Source: an uncultured Spartobacteria bacterium (GTDB taxonomy: Bacteria; Verrucomicrobiota; Verrucomicrobiia; Chthoniobacterales; JAATET01). From it: 64,000 nucleotides of DNA. The stretch is from NCBI GenBank assembly GCA_937901895.1, contig CALGTD010000022.1, positions 5,888 to 69,887 on the forward strand. Reading direction: 5' to 3'. Below the pieces are notes generated by a model that was not told the DNA's origin, did no database searches, and worked only from the letters and a program-made list of their open reading frames with translations. Below, piece after piece: positions 26,621-34,330 of this stretch (its first letter is position 1; every line of letters begins with the position of its first letter). A program made the position numbers and the translations under genes.

Positions 26621-27922
26621 ATGTCCGTAACTACGATGAACCCCGAAACGCCGACGACCGATGGCCTGCAATTCACTCCATCGCCCGTCTGGCCCGATTG
26701 GTTCCGCTCCGCGCAGCAGGACGCGTGGAATGAATACCTCGCCACGCCAGCGCCGACGCGCAAGGACGAGACGTGGCGCTATGCGAATATCAAGGCGCTC
26801 GATCTCTCCGCGTTCCGGAATGCGCCGCCGATTGCGAGCGAAGGCAAGTTGATCAACGCATCGACGGGGCTCGAGGCGATCGCCGCGAAACTCGTCTTCG
26901 GCAACAATGCGCTCGTCCACAGCCAGACCGACGGCCTGCCTGCGGGAGTCGTCGTGCAGCCGCTCGACGTTGCCGCACGCGAGAACGAGGCCTTGTTCCG
27001 CCAGTATTTCCTCTCGCAGCCGGTCGAACTCGGCTCGCATAAATACGCGCTTCTGCACAAGGCGCTGCTCAGCGGCGGCGTGCTGGTGCACGTTCCCGCG
27101 AACGTCGAGGTCGCCCTGCCGATCGAACTTTACCACTGGGTGGAGGGTGCAAACTCCTCCGTCTTTCCGCACACGCTCATCGTTCTCGGCGACAACGCGA
27201 AGGTCACCGTCGTCGATCATTTCAAGTCCGCCGATGGCGCGCCCGCATTCGCGTGCGGCATCAATGATTTCCACCTCGGCCGCGGCGCGAAGCTCGACTA
27301 CGTGGCGATTCAGGATTGGAGCGCCGACACGCTCGCGTTCCACATCAACTCCACCGTCTGCGACCGCGATTCCTCGTCGACCGCGCTCGTGGCGAATCTT
27401 GGCGGCCGTCACATCCGCGGCGAGTCGTTCAGCAAGCTCGCCGGCGAAGGCAGCCGCAGCGTGATGCTTTCCATCAATCCGCTCGATGGCGAGCGCCACG
27501 TCGACCAGCGCACGCTGCAGGACCACGCCGCGCCGAACGCCACCAGCGACCTGCTCTACCGCAACAGCCTCGACGACAAATCGCAGGCAATCTTCTCCGG
27601 CCTCATCCGTGTCGAGCCAGGCAGCAAGCAGACCGACGCCTATCAAAAGGTCGAGAACCTCGTGCTCAGCGAAGACGCCGTCGCCCACTCGATGCCCGGA
27701 TTGCAGATTCTCAACGACGACGTCCGCTGCACGCACGGCGCGACCAGCGGCGGCATCAGCCAGGACGAGCTGTTCTACATGCAGGCACGCGGCATCCGAC
27801 CGGACCTCGGCCGTCGCCTCGTCGTGGCGGGATTCTTCCACTCGCTGCTCGAGCGCCTCGACAACGAGACGCTGCGCGCCCGCGTCGCCGCCCTGGTGAA
27901 CGCGCGTCTCGGCGTGGAGTAA
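26621..27922 (+). CDS. sufD: Fe-S cluster assembly protein SufD
   Basis: This protein of about 433 residues has the SufD pattern: an N-terminal helical part with KDETWRYANIKALDL, then a beta-helix core (GVLVHVPANVEVALPIELYH, HTLIVLGDNAKVTVVDHF) and the C-terminal GATSGGISQDELFYMQARGI, which is shared with SufB. The start is set at the ATG 26621 (MSVTTMNPETP), with ATG 26636 as an alternative. sufS and sufU/sufE, which often follow, are not present here. Confidence 0.92.
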   Translation: MSVTTMNPETPTTDGLQFTPSPVWPDWFRSAQQDAWNEYLATPAPTRKDETWRYANIKALDLSAFRNAPPIASEGKLINASTGLEAIAAKLVFGNNALVHSQTDGLPAGVVVQPLDVAARENEALFRQYFLSQPVELGSHKYALLHKALLSGGVLVHVPANVEVALPIELYHWVEGANSSVFPHTLIVLGDNAKVTVVDHFKSADGAPAFACGINDFHLGRGAKLDYVAIQDWSADTLAFHINSTVCDRDSSSTALVANLGGRHIRGESFSKLAGEGSRSVMLSINPLDGERHVDQRTLQDHAAPNATSDLLYRNSLDDKSQAIFSGLIRVEPGSKQTDAYQKVENLVLSEDAVAHSMPGLQILNDDVRCTHGATSGGISQDELFYMQARGIRPDLGRRLVVAGFFHSLLERLDNETLRARVAALVNARLGVE

Positions 27923-27987
27923 CGCGCATACGCCCGGTTCGCGATTCCAGCGATCACGAACCGGGTGGCTGTGCTACGTTGCATTCC

Positions 27988-28935
27988 ATGCCGGCTCCGG
28001 GATTCCTCCTCTACAACGCGTCCGCCGGCTCCGCTGCGAAGCACTCCGCCGCCAGCCTTCTCGAGGTCCTGCGCGAAAGCGGCTCCGAGGTGGAACTCCA
28101 CGAGTTCCGCGAAGGCGACGATCCGCGGGAGTTGGTGGAGTCGGCCATTGCGCGTGGAGCGAAGTGGATCGCGGTCGCCGGCGGCGACGGAACCATCGAG
28201 GCCGCCGCGGCGGCTCTCATCGGCACCGATATCCCGCTCGGAATCATCCCCTGCGGGACGTTCAACAACTTCGCACGGAGCGTTGGCATTCCGCTGGATC
28301 CTCCGGAGGCGTGCCGCATCGCGGCGACCGGACGCGTCCGTGCCATTGACGTGGGATTCGTGAATGGCGAGCCATTCTTCGAATGCGTCGGCGTCGGACT
28401 GGACGCCGAGCTTTTCCCGGTCAGCGAGGAAATCAAATCGGGCGGTGTGCTGCGCTGGCTCGAGTTTTTCCGCCGCGCGTATCGCTACAGGCGGAGCCAC
28501 TTCGAGATTGAGTTCGACCGGCCCGCCGGCGACGCATTAATGAGCGCGGATCCCAAACAGCACCACCGCCGCCGTCACCTCCGGAAACTCGCCGGACGCA
28601 GCCTGCGCATTCGCGCGCTGCTGGTCACCGTGTCGAACGGCCCGTATTACGGCGCGAACTTCGCGATCGCTCCTCACGAGCGAATGGACGACGGGCTGGT
28701 TACCGTCGGGGTCTTCAAACGTTTCAACAAGCTCGCCCTGTGGCGCCACTTTCTATCCATCAGTTTCGGTCGTCGCGCCTATTCACCGGAGCTGCTTTCG
28801 TTTCGGTGCGCGGCGGTCTCGATCCGCGGAGACAAACCTCTCCCCGCGCATCGCGATGGAACGCCCGTGGAGCAGTGGCCTCTTCACATCGAGTTGCGGC
28901 AGGCCGCATTGAAGATCCGCACTTCAGCAGGATGA
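27988..28935 (+). CDS. diacylglycerol kinase-like lipid kinase (DAGK_cat, YegS/LCB5 type)
   Basis: The 315-residue protein starts MPAPGFLLYNASAGSAAKHS and has the kinase signature AVAGGDGTIEAAAAALIGT, followed by LGIIPCGTFNNFARSVGIPL. Members phosphorylate diacylglycerol, sphingoid bases or related lipids with ATP. The C-terminal domain contains ALLVTVSNGPYYGANFAIAP, also typical. A His/Arg-rich insert (DPKQHHRRRHLRKLAG) interrupts the C-terminal part. It stands alone between sufD and the secreted paralogues. Confidence 0.88.
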   Translation: MPAPGFLLYNASAGSAAKHSAASLLEVLRESGSEVELHEFREGDDPRELVESAIARGAKWIAVAGGDGTIEAAAAALIGTDIPLGIIPCGTFNNFARSVGIPLDPPEACRIAATGRVRAIDVGFVNGEPFFECVGVGLDAELFPVSEEIKSGGVLRWLEFFRRAYRYRRSHFEIEFDRPAGDALMSADPKQHHRRRHLRKLAGRSLRIRALLVTVSNGPYYGANFAIAPHERMDDGLVTVGVFKRFNKLALWRHFLSISFGRRAYSPELLSFRCAAVSIRGDKPLPAHRDGTPVEQWPLHIELRQAALKIRTSAG

Positions 28936-29033
28936 TACGGTGTGTGAGGATTGGCCCGGGACTTGCTCAACCTGTGGTTTATCCGCAGATGCCAGAAAAA
29001 TGTGACAAATCTGTTTTTTGCGGAAAAAAACAA

Positions 29034-29061
29034 TGGACAACGCCTCTGGCGAATGTATAGA
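29034..29061 (+). promoter_or_regulatory. candidate sigma-70 promoter for the first secreted paralogue
   Basis: TGGACA (29034-29039) and TATAGA (29056-29061) are separated by 16 bases and lie about 25 bases before the ATG at 29086. An A/T-rich run just upstream (around 29009-29033) could act as an UP element. This is the best-matching promoter I found by eye in the window. Confidence 0.45.
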
Positions 29062-29085
29062 ACCGTAACCGAACAACGTATTCCC

Positions 29086-29601
29086 ATGAACAGACTTGCT
29101 CTTTCTCTTCCCGCGATGGCGGTTGCTTTCGCAATGGCCGCAGCTCCTGTCGCCCAGGCGCAGAGCGTTACGAAACTCTTCAAGGACGAGATCGTCAAAG
29201 CGATCGGCACCAAGAAGGGTAAAGCCGCCGCGAAGGCTGCTACCAAGACGATCGCCAAATACGTCGTCGCGAAGCCGAAAGGCGATCCGGCCAAGTTCGC
29301 GAGCTTTACGAGCTTCGCCATCAAGAAGCTGAAGGGCCTCAACGCGGACGCCGATTTCGTTGTCGAGTGGTCGAACAAGCCGGTGAAGGATTACTTCAAG
29401 AAGGGCATCAAGACGACCAACGTGAACGATTCGAAGTTCAAGGCTGCTCTCAAGAAGGCCTACAAACTCGCCCAGAAGAACCAGCCGCTCGCGCAGAAGG
29501 GCTTTGACAAGCTCAAGAAGACCACGAAGGTGACCGGCTCGGATCTGGAGAGCCTCGCGAATGAGGTTTCGAAAATCACGAAGGTGACGATCGAGTCCTA
29601 A
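29086..29601 (+). CDS. small secreted Lys/Ala-rich protein, paralogue 1 of 3
   Basis: The 171-residue protein begins with a signal peptide (MNRLALSLPAMAVAFAMAAA, likely cleaved after VAQAQ). The mature part is strongly basic and helical, with the family block KAAAKAATKTIAKYVVAKPK, then GDPAKFASFTSFAIKKLKG, YFKKG and a C-terminal LESLANEVSKITKVTIES. It is clearly homologous to the next two genes. I do not recognise the family. The charge suggests that the exported protein may bind nucleic acid or anionic polymers, but nothing proves this. The gene has its own promoter-like boxes and a strong terminator. Confidence 0.8.
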   Translation: MNRLALSLPAMAVAFAMAAAPVAQAQSVTKLFKDEIVKAIGTKKGKAAAKAATKTIAKYVVAKPKGDPAKFASFTSFAIKKLKGLNADADFVVEWSNKPVKDYFKKGIKTTNVNDSKFKAALKKAYKLAQKNQPLAQKGFDKLKKTTKVTGSDLESLANEVSKITKVTIES

Positions 29602-29626
29602 TCGGGATCTTCATTCTCAATCTTCA

Positions 29627-29658
29627 AGAGGCGGAGCATCTGCTCCGCCTCTTTTTTT
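29627..29658 (+). terminator. rho-independent terminator after paralogue 1
   Basis: AGAGGCGGAGCA (29627-29638) pairs perfectly with TGCTCCGCCTCT (29641-29652), followed by a run of seven Ts (29652-29658). This is a textbook intrinsic terminator, 26 bases after the stop codon. Confidence 0.93.
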
Positions 29659-29726
29659 GCTACGAAGAAGAAAACTTCTTGCATGGAATTTTCATTGCAC
29701 TACGTTTGCAACGAACCTTCCAAACG

Positions 29727-30254
29727 ATGAAACCACTTCTTCCACTCGGAATCGCCCTTGCCGTCGTCATCGCGCCGGTCGCACACGCCCAGAACATCAC
29801 CCAGCAGTTCAAGGCCGAACTTGCGGCGAAAGTGGGCACGAAGACAGGGAACGCCGCCGCAAAGGCCGCGGCGAAAACCATCGCGAAATATGTGGTGGCC
29901 GCTCCGAAAGGCGATCCGCGGAAGATCGTGAATTTCACGAAGCTCGGCATTAAATCGATCAAGAAGGCCAATGCGAACGCCGGGCTCGCGAAGTTCTGGT
30001 CGAAGTTTGTGACGGGTAACTACTTCAAGAAGGGCAAAATTCCTTACGATCCCGCCGATAAGAAGTTTGCCAAGGCGCTCAATCTTGTTTACAAACTCAA
30101 GGGCGTCAAAAAGAACGACGCTGCAGTGAAACAGGCCTTTAAACAGCTGAAGACCAATAACAAGAAGCTCAGCACGGCCGCCACTGTAGATGCCAACCTT
30201 GCTGTCCTTCAGGAAGAGGTCGCAAAAGCCTCGAAGGTCACTCCGGCATCATAA
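29727..30254 (+). CDS. small secreted Lys/Ala-rich protein, paralogue 2 of 3
   Basis: The 175-residue protein has a signal peptide MKPLLPLGIALAVVIAPVAH, cleaved near AQN. The family block AAAKAAAKTIAKYVVAAPKG is followed by DPRKIVNFTKLGIKSIKKAN, GNYFKKGKI and the end LAVLQEEVAKASKVTPAS. It shares the overall layout with its two neighbours, including a Phe/Trp-containing centre (LAKFWSKFV). The start was taken at ATG 29727, where the signal peptide begins, and not at 29679. Function unknown. Confidence 0.8.
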   Translation: MKPLLPLGIALAVVIAPVAHAQNITQQFKAELAAKVGTKTGNAAAKAAAKTIAKYVVAAPKGDPRKIVNFTKLGIKSIKKANANAGLAKFWSKFVTGNYFKKGKIPYDPADKKFAKALNLVYKLKGVKKNDAAVKQAFKQLKTNNKKLSTAATVDANLAVLQEEVAKASKVTPAS

Positions 30255-30281
30255 AAATTTACTCGGGAATCGAGTTGTTCG

Positions 30282-30313
30282 AGAAAAGGCGGGGCGAAAG
30301 CTCCGCCTTTTCT
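30282..30313 (+). terminator. rho-independent terminator after paralogue 2
   Basis: AGAAAAGGCGGGGC (30282-30295) pairs with GCTCCGCCTTTTCT (30300-30313) around a GAAA tetraloop, with a single G-U pair. The T-rich right arm provides the U-tract. It lies 27 bases after the stop codon. Confidence 0.88.
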
Positions 30314-30400
30314 GTGCCTTGATGGGATCGCGTGATGGGAAAATTGGAGTTGATTCCGCGATCGCCAGCCCATAACCTTTCGGTAGCATCCCCCTAGAAA

Positions 30401-30943
30401 ATGAGATACTTACTACCGCTCACTGTTGCCCTCGCCGTCGCCGCCACCCCTGTTGCGGAGGCGCAGTCCATCACCAAGCAATTCAAGACGGAACTGGCGA
30501 AGAAGCTGGGATCAAAGACTGGCACTGCAGCTGCGAAAGCCGCGGCCAACACGATCGCGAAGTATGTAGTTGCGAAGCCAAAGGGCGACCCGAATAAAAT
30601 CAAGAACTTCACCCAGCTGGCGAACAAGTCGCTGAAGAAACTGATCTCGAAGACGGATGGAAAAGCCTTTGAGACCTACAATAAGCTGTGGTCGAGCAAG
30701 GTGATGTTCAAATACTTCAAAAAGGGCAAGATCGCTTACGATCCTGCGAACAAGAAGTTCAACCAGGCTCTGTCAACGATGCTCAAGTTCCTCCCGCCGG
30801 CGGCCCGGAGCAATCCGTCGATCATCCAGACAGGGTTCGACGAGTTGAAGAAAAACAACAACAAGCTTAAGGGAACACCGGACGATCTCGCGACCCTCCA
30901 GAGGGAAGTGGCCCAGATTACCGGCGTCGTGCCCGAGTCCTGA
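30401..30943 (+). CDS. small secreted Lys/Ala-rich protein, paralogue 3 of 3
   Basis: The 180-residue protein starts MRYLLPLTVALAVAATPVAE with cleavage expected near AQS. The family block AAAKAAANTIAKYVVAKPKG is followed by DPNKIKNFTQLANKSLKKLI, FKYFKKGKIAYDPANKKFNQ and the end LATLQREVAQITGVVPES. It is closer to paralogue 2 than to paralogue 1 in the YFKKGKI...YDPA..KKF segment. A weak promoter-like pair (TTGATT, 17 bases, TAACCT) lies in the ~60 bases upstream. Function unknown. Confidence 0.8.
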   Translation: MRYLLPLTVALAVAATPVAEAQSITKQFKTELAKKLGSKTGTAAAKAAANTIAKYVVAKPKGDPNKIKNFTQLANKSLKKLISKTDGKAFETYNKLWSSKVMFKYFKKGKIAYDPANKKFNQALSTMLKFLPPAARSNPSIIQTGFDELKKNNNKLKGTPDDLATLQREVAQITGVVPES

Positions 30944-30968
30944 GCGACGGATCGGATTCTTTCGAAGC

Positions 30969-31001
30969 AAGGGCGGGACGATTGGTCCCGCCCTTTCTTT
31001 T
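30969..31001 (+). terminator. rho-independent terminator after paralogue 3
   Basis: AAGGGCGGGAC (30969-30979) pairs perfectly with GTCCCGCCCTT (30985-30995) across a 5-base loop, followed by TCTTTT. It ends the third gene of the tandem array and faces the end of the convergent dnaJ-like gene. Confidence 0.88.
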
Positions 31002-31058
31002 GCCGCAAAGTCAGGTCAATCCGGGATGAGGCTACGGGCGAGGTGCGCCCGGAAGTCC

Positions 31059-32000
31059 TCAGCCATTTTGAGCGGCTCCTGCGACCCTTTCCCATGCCTC
31101 GCGTTCGGAGGGGGAGACGGACCGCGGAAGATCTACGGTAACCACGGCAAAAAAATCTCCTCGACCGCCCGCTGTAGGCAATCCCCGACCACCGAGACGG
31201 AACTTCTGCCCGTTTTGCGTTCCGGCGGGAATCTTCAGTCGGGCTCGCCCGTCCAGGGTATCCACCTCAACCTCGCCGCCCAAAACACATTTCCAGGCGG
31301 GCACATTTACTTCGCGGAGCAGATTGGCGCCCTCCACCTCGTAGTCGGGGTGCTTCTGAAAACGGACGCGCAGATACAAATCCCCCGCGCCCGCGGAGCC
31401 GCTTCCTCCCTGACCAGCGAGCCGGATGCGCTGACCTTCCCGCACGCCCTTGGGGATTTTCACAGTGTAGGTCTGCACCTCGCCGGATTCCGAGCGGCGG
31501 AACGAAATGCGCCGCGTCGAGCCGTGAAACGCCTCCTCGAGAGTGACCATGATGTCCGCCTCGATGTCGCTTCCGCGCCGAGGCACATTCGTGAATCCGC
31601 TTCGCGCAAATCCCCCGCGTCGTGCGCCGAACATCTGTTCGAAGAAGTCACTGAAACCCGTTCCGCCGAACTCGAACTCGACACCGTCGTCGTCTCCGAA
31701 ATCGAATCCGCGAGCCCCGCTGCCAGCCGCGGAGTCCCATGAATAGCCGGGCGGCGGCTGGGCGGCGCCGTGTTCCCAGTTCGCGCCGAATTCGTCGTAT
31801 CTGCGCCGCTTCTCCGGGTCCCCGAGCACTTCGTAGGCCTCGTTGATTTCCTTGAACTTCTCCTCCGCGGCCTTCTTGTCTGTTGCGGTGTCCGGATGAT
31901 GTTTCCGTGCGAGCTTGCGAAAAGCGCTCTTGATCTCGTCCTGACTCGCGGTCCTCGAAACGCCGAGCGTCTGGTAGTAGTCGCGGAATTGAACAGGCAT
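31059..32000 (-). CDS. cbpA: DnaJ-class co-chaperone without zinc finger (CbpA-like)
   Basis: The 313-residue protein has an N-terminal J domain (residues 5-70: DYYQTLGVSRTASQDEIKSA, HPD motif in ARKHHPDTATD), a Gly/Phe-rich linker (about 85-125) and two C-terminal substrate-binding domains (ADIMVTLEEAFHGSTRRISF, VKIPKGVREGQRIRLAGQGG). The CxxCxGxG zinc finger of DnaJ is absent, which places it with CbpA. It stimulates Hsp70 (DnaK) ATPase and delivers clients. The dnaK and grpE genes are not nearby. Confidence 0.92.
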   Translation of the reverse strand: MPVQFRDYYQTLGVSRTASQDEIKSAFRKLARKHHPDTATDKKAAEEKFKEINEAYEVLGDPEKRRRYDEFGANWEHGAAQPPPGYSWDSAAGSGARGFDFGDDDGVEFEFGGTGFSDFFEQMFGARRGGFARSGFTNVPRRGSDIEADIMVTLEEAFHGSTRRISFRRSESGEVQTYTVKIPKGVREGQRIRLAGQGGSGSAGAGDLYLRVRFQKHPDYEVEGANLLREVNVPAWKCVLGGEVEVDTLDGRARLKIPAGTQNGQKFRLGGRGLPTAGGRGDFFAVVTVDLPRSVSPSEREAWERVAGAAQNG

Positions 32001-32109
32001 TGGAGAAAACTAGCAGAATTTACAAAATTCGTTGGATTCCAATTCCGTCAATTCTGTTCATTGTCTCGGCCATCTCCGCCTTCTAGGCTCTGATTCTGAC
32101 TCATTTTCC

Positions 32110-33372
32110 ATGCTCGATATCCGCCTCATTCGCGAACAACCCGACGAAGTCAAATCCCGCCTCGCCAGCCGCGGCGCGGATTTTTCCGCGGAGATCGACG
32201 CCGTGCTGGCGTGCGACACGCATCGACGCAAATCCGAGACGGATCTTCAGAATCTCCAGGCCGAACGCAAACGGTTGAGCAAGCAGATCGGAGCGCTTCG
32301 GGCGAAGGGCGAGGATTCCTCAAGCATCGAGGCGGAGGTGAAGTCGTTCGGCGAACGCATGGATGCGCTGCAGCGCGCGGCCACGGATTACGACGAGAAG
32401 CAGCGGGACCTGCTGTTGCGAATTCCGAATCTACCGGAACCATCGGTGCCCGTCGGAAAGGATGCCGCGGACAACCCCGTGCTTCGCGAATGGGGCACGA
32501 AACCGGAGATCGCCGAGCCGCAGGACCACGTGACGATCGTGGATCGGCTCGGGTTGATGGATCTGGATCGCGCGACGAAAATCAGCGGCAGCGGATTCAC
32601 CTGTTTCACCGGCGCGGGTGCGCGACTGGAGCGGGCGTTGCTTTCCTTTTTGCTCGATCTGCACACGACGGAGCATGGCTACACTGAGGTGAGCCCGCCG
32701 TTCCTCGTGCGCCGCGACTGCATGATCGGCACCGGCCAGCTGCCGAAGTTCGAGGAAGACATGTATGGCGTGGATGATCTTTTCCTCGCTCCGACCGCCG
32801 AGGTCCCGGTGACGAATTTGCGCCGCGAGGAACTGCTCGCGGTCGCGGAGCTTCCGATCAAATACGCGGCATACACGCCATGCTTCCGGCGCGAAGCGGG
32901 ATCGGCCGGACGCGAGACGCGGGGGATCATTCGCATGCACCAGTTCGACAAGGTCGAACTCGTCAAGATCACGACCCCCGAGAATTCCGCCGCCGAGCTG
33001 GAGGCGCTCACCGCGGATGCCGAGCGGGTGCTTCAGCTCCTCGGTCTGCACTATCGCGTCATCGAACTTTGCACGGGAGACCTCGGCTTTGGCTCGCAAA
33101 AAACCTACGACATCGAGGTCTGGTCGCCGGGCCAGCAGGCGTATCTCGAGGTTTCGAGTTGCTCGAATTTCGGGGACTATCAGGCGCGCCGGATGAACCT
33201 GCGGTTCAAGGACGCCGAGGGCAAAAACCGCTTCTGCCACACGTTGAACGGATCCGGCACCGCACTTGCCCGACTTTATGTCGCGCTCATCGAGAGCGGC
33301 CTCCAGCCGGACGGCTCGATCCGGCTGCCGGAGCCGCTGCACCGCTACTTTGGAAGCGACCGTATCGGCTGA
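32110..33372 (+). CDS. serS: seryl-tRNA synthetase
   Basis: The 420-residue class II synthetase has the N-terminal antiparallel coiled coil that grips the tRNA variable arm (about residues 30-100). Its catalytic domain has motif 2 CFRREAGSAGRETRGIIRMH and motif 3 NGSGTALARLYVALIES. The start at ATG 32110 gives the canonical MLDIRLIREQPDEVKSRL. tilS begins immediately after the stop. Confidence 0.96.
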   Translation: MLDIRLIREQPDEVKSRLASRGADFSAEIDAVLACDTHRRKSETDLQNLQAERKRLSKQIGALRAKGEDSSSIEAEVKSFGERMDALQRAATDYDEKQRDLLLRIPNLPEPSVPVGKDAADNPVLREWGTKPEIAEPQDHVTIVDRLGLMDLDRATKISGSGFTCFTGAGARLERALLSFLLDLHTTEHGYTEVSPPFLVRRDCMIGTGQLPKFEEDMYGVDDLFLAPTAEVPVTNLRREELLAVAELPIKYAAYTPCFRREAGSAGRETRGIIRMHQFDKVELVKITTPENSAAELEALTADAERVLQLLGLHYRVIELCTGDLGFGSQKTYDIEVWSPGQQAYLEVSSCSNFGDYQARRMNLRFKDAEGKNRFCHTLNGSGTALARLYVALIESGLQPDGSIRLPEPLHRYFGSDRIG

Positions 33373-33373
33373 T

Positions 33374-34324
33374 TTGTTTCCGTCGGAGCTGGAGAAGGCG
33401 ACGTCCGGTCTCTCCAGACGACGAAAGTATCTCATCGCGATTTCCGGGGGTCGAGACTCGGTGGCGCTCCTGCATGGGTTGAAACGGCTGGGATTCCAAC
33501 GGCTTGTCGTGCTGCATCTGGACCATCGACTGCGCGGGCGTCAGTCGACGGGAGACGCGAGATTTGTTCGTGCGCTCGCGGGACGGCTCGGATTGCGGGC
33601 GATCTGCGGTCGGGGAAATGTCCGGGAGTATGCGGAGCAGCGGGGGCTGTCGATCGAGACGGCCGCCCGGGAATTACGGCATGTGTTTTTTGCCCGGTGC
33701 GTCGCGACCGAACGGTGCCGGTTTCTTTTTCTCGCACATCACGCCGACGATCAGGTCGAGACGTGTTTGTTCCACTTTCTCCGCGGATCGGGACCGGCCG
33801 GGATTCGTGGCATGCGATCGGTTTCGAAGATGTCCGTCGGCGGGAGAACGATCACCGTGCTCCGTCCGATGCTGGAAATTTCGCGGGAGTCGATCGACGC
33901 GTTCCTGACACGACATCATCTGCGCTTTCGGGAGGACGCGTCGAATCGCAGCACGGCTCACACACGAAACCGCATCCGCCACGAGCTCCTACCGGTGATT
34001 CGCGGAATCATGGGTGCCTCCGCAGCGCATGCGATCCGGAGGGCAGGGAGAATTTTCTCGGCAGAGGACGATTTTTTGGAGGAGCTGACGCCCGAACTCG
34101 ACGTTGAGCCGCAGGTGCGGGTGCTGCGCGAGATGCCGTTGGCGCTGCGCCGTCGGGCAGTGCGCCGATGGCTGGCAGCGGAAGGCGTGCCCGAACCGGG
34201 CTTCGAGCGGACGGAACGAGTGCTCGATCTGATCGCGGAAGGCGCGAGAGTGGCGAAAATCAACCTCCCTCTGGGCTGGCACGTGCGGCGCAGCAAGGGG
34301 AGATTGTTCATCGAACGCGGATGA
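33374..34324 (+). CDS. tilS: tRNA(Ile)-lysidine synthase
   Basis: This protein of about 316 residues has the PP-loop ATP-pyrophosphatase motif LIAISGGRDSVALLHGLKRL, followed by LHLDHRLRG, LAHHADDQVET and RFREDASNRS. TilS makes lysidine at C34 of the AUA-decoding tRNA-Ile. It is of the short type (similar in length to the Aquifex enzyme) and lacks the large C-terminal extension of the E. coli protein. No ATG precedes the conserved region outside serS. I place the start at TTG 33374, directly after the serS stop, but a start within the serS end (up to 33266) is possible. Confidence 0.9.
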   Translation: MFPSELEKATSGLSRRRKYLIAISGGRDSVALLHGLKRLGFQRLVVLHLDHRLRGRQSTGDARFVRALAGRLGLRAICGRGNVREYAEQRGLSIETAARELRHVFFARCVATERCRFLFLAHHADDQVETCLFHFLRGSGPAGIRGMRSVSKMSVGGRTITVLRPMLEISRESIDAFLTRHHLRFREDASNRSTAHTRNRIRHELLPVIRGIMGASAAHAIRRAGRIFSAEDDFLEELTPELDVEPQVRVLREMPLALRRRAVRRWLAAEGVPEPGFERTERVLDLIAEGARVAKINLPLGWHVRRSKGRLFIERG

Positions 34325-34330
34325 CGGCCG

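Noticed and set aside
29679..29706. A promoter for the second secreted paralogue (TTGCAT, 16 bases, TACGTT)
   Set aside because: Each box matches only three of six consensus positions, so it is not reported as a feature, although a promoter must lie close by.
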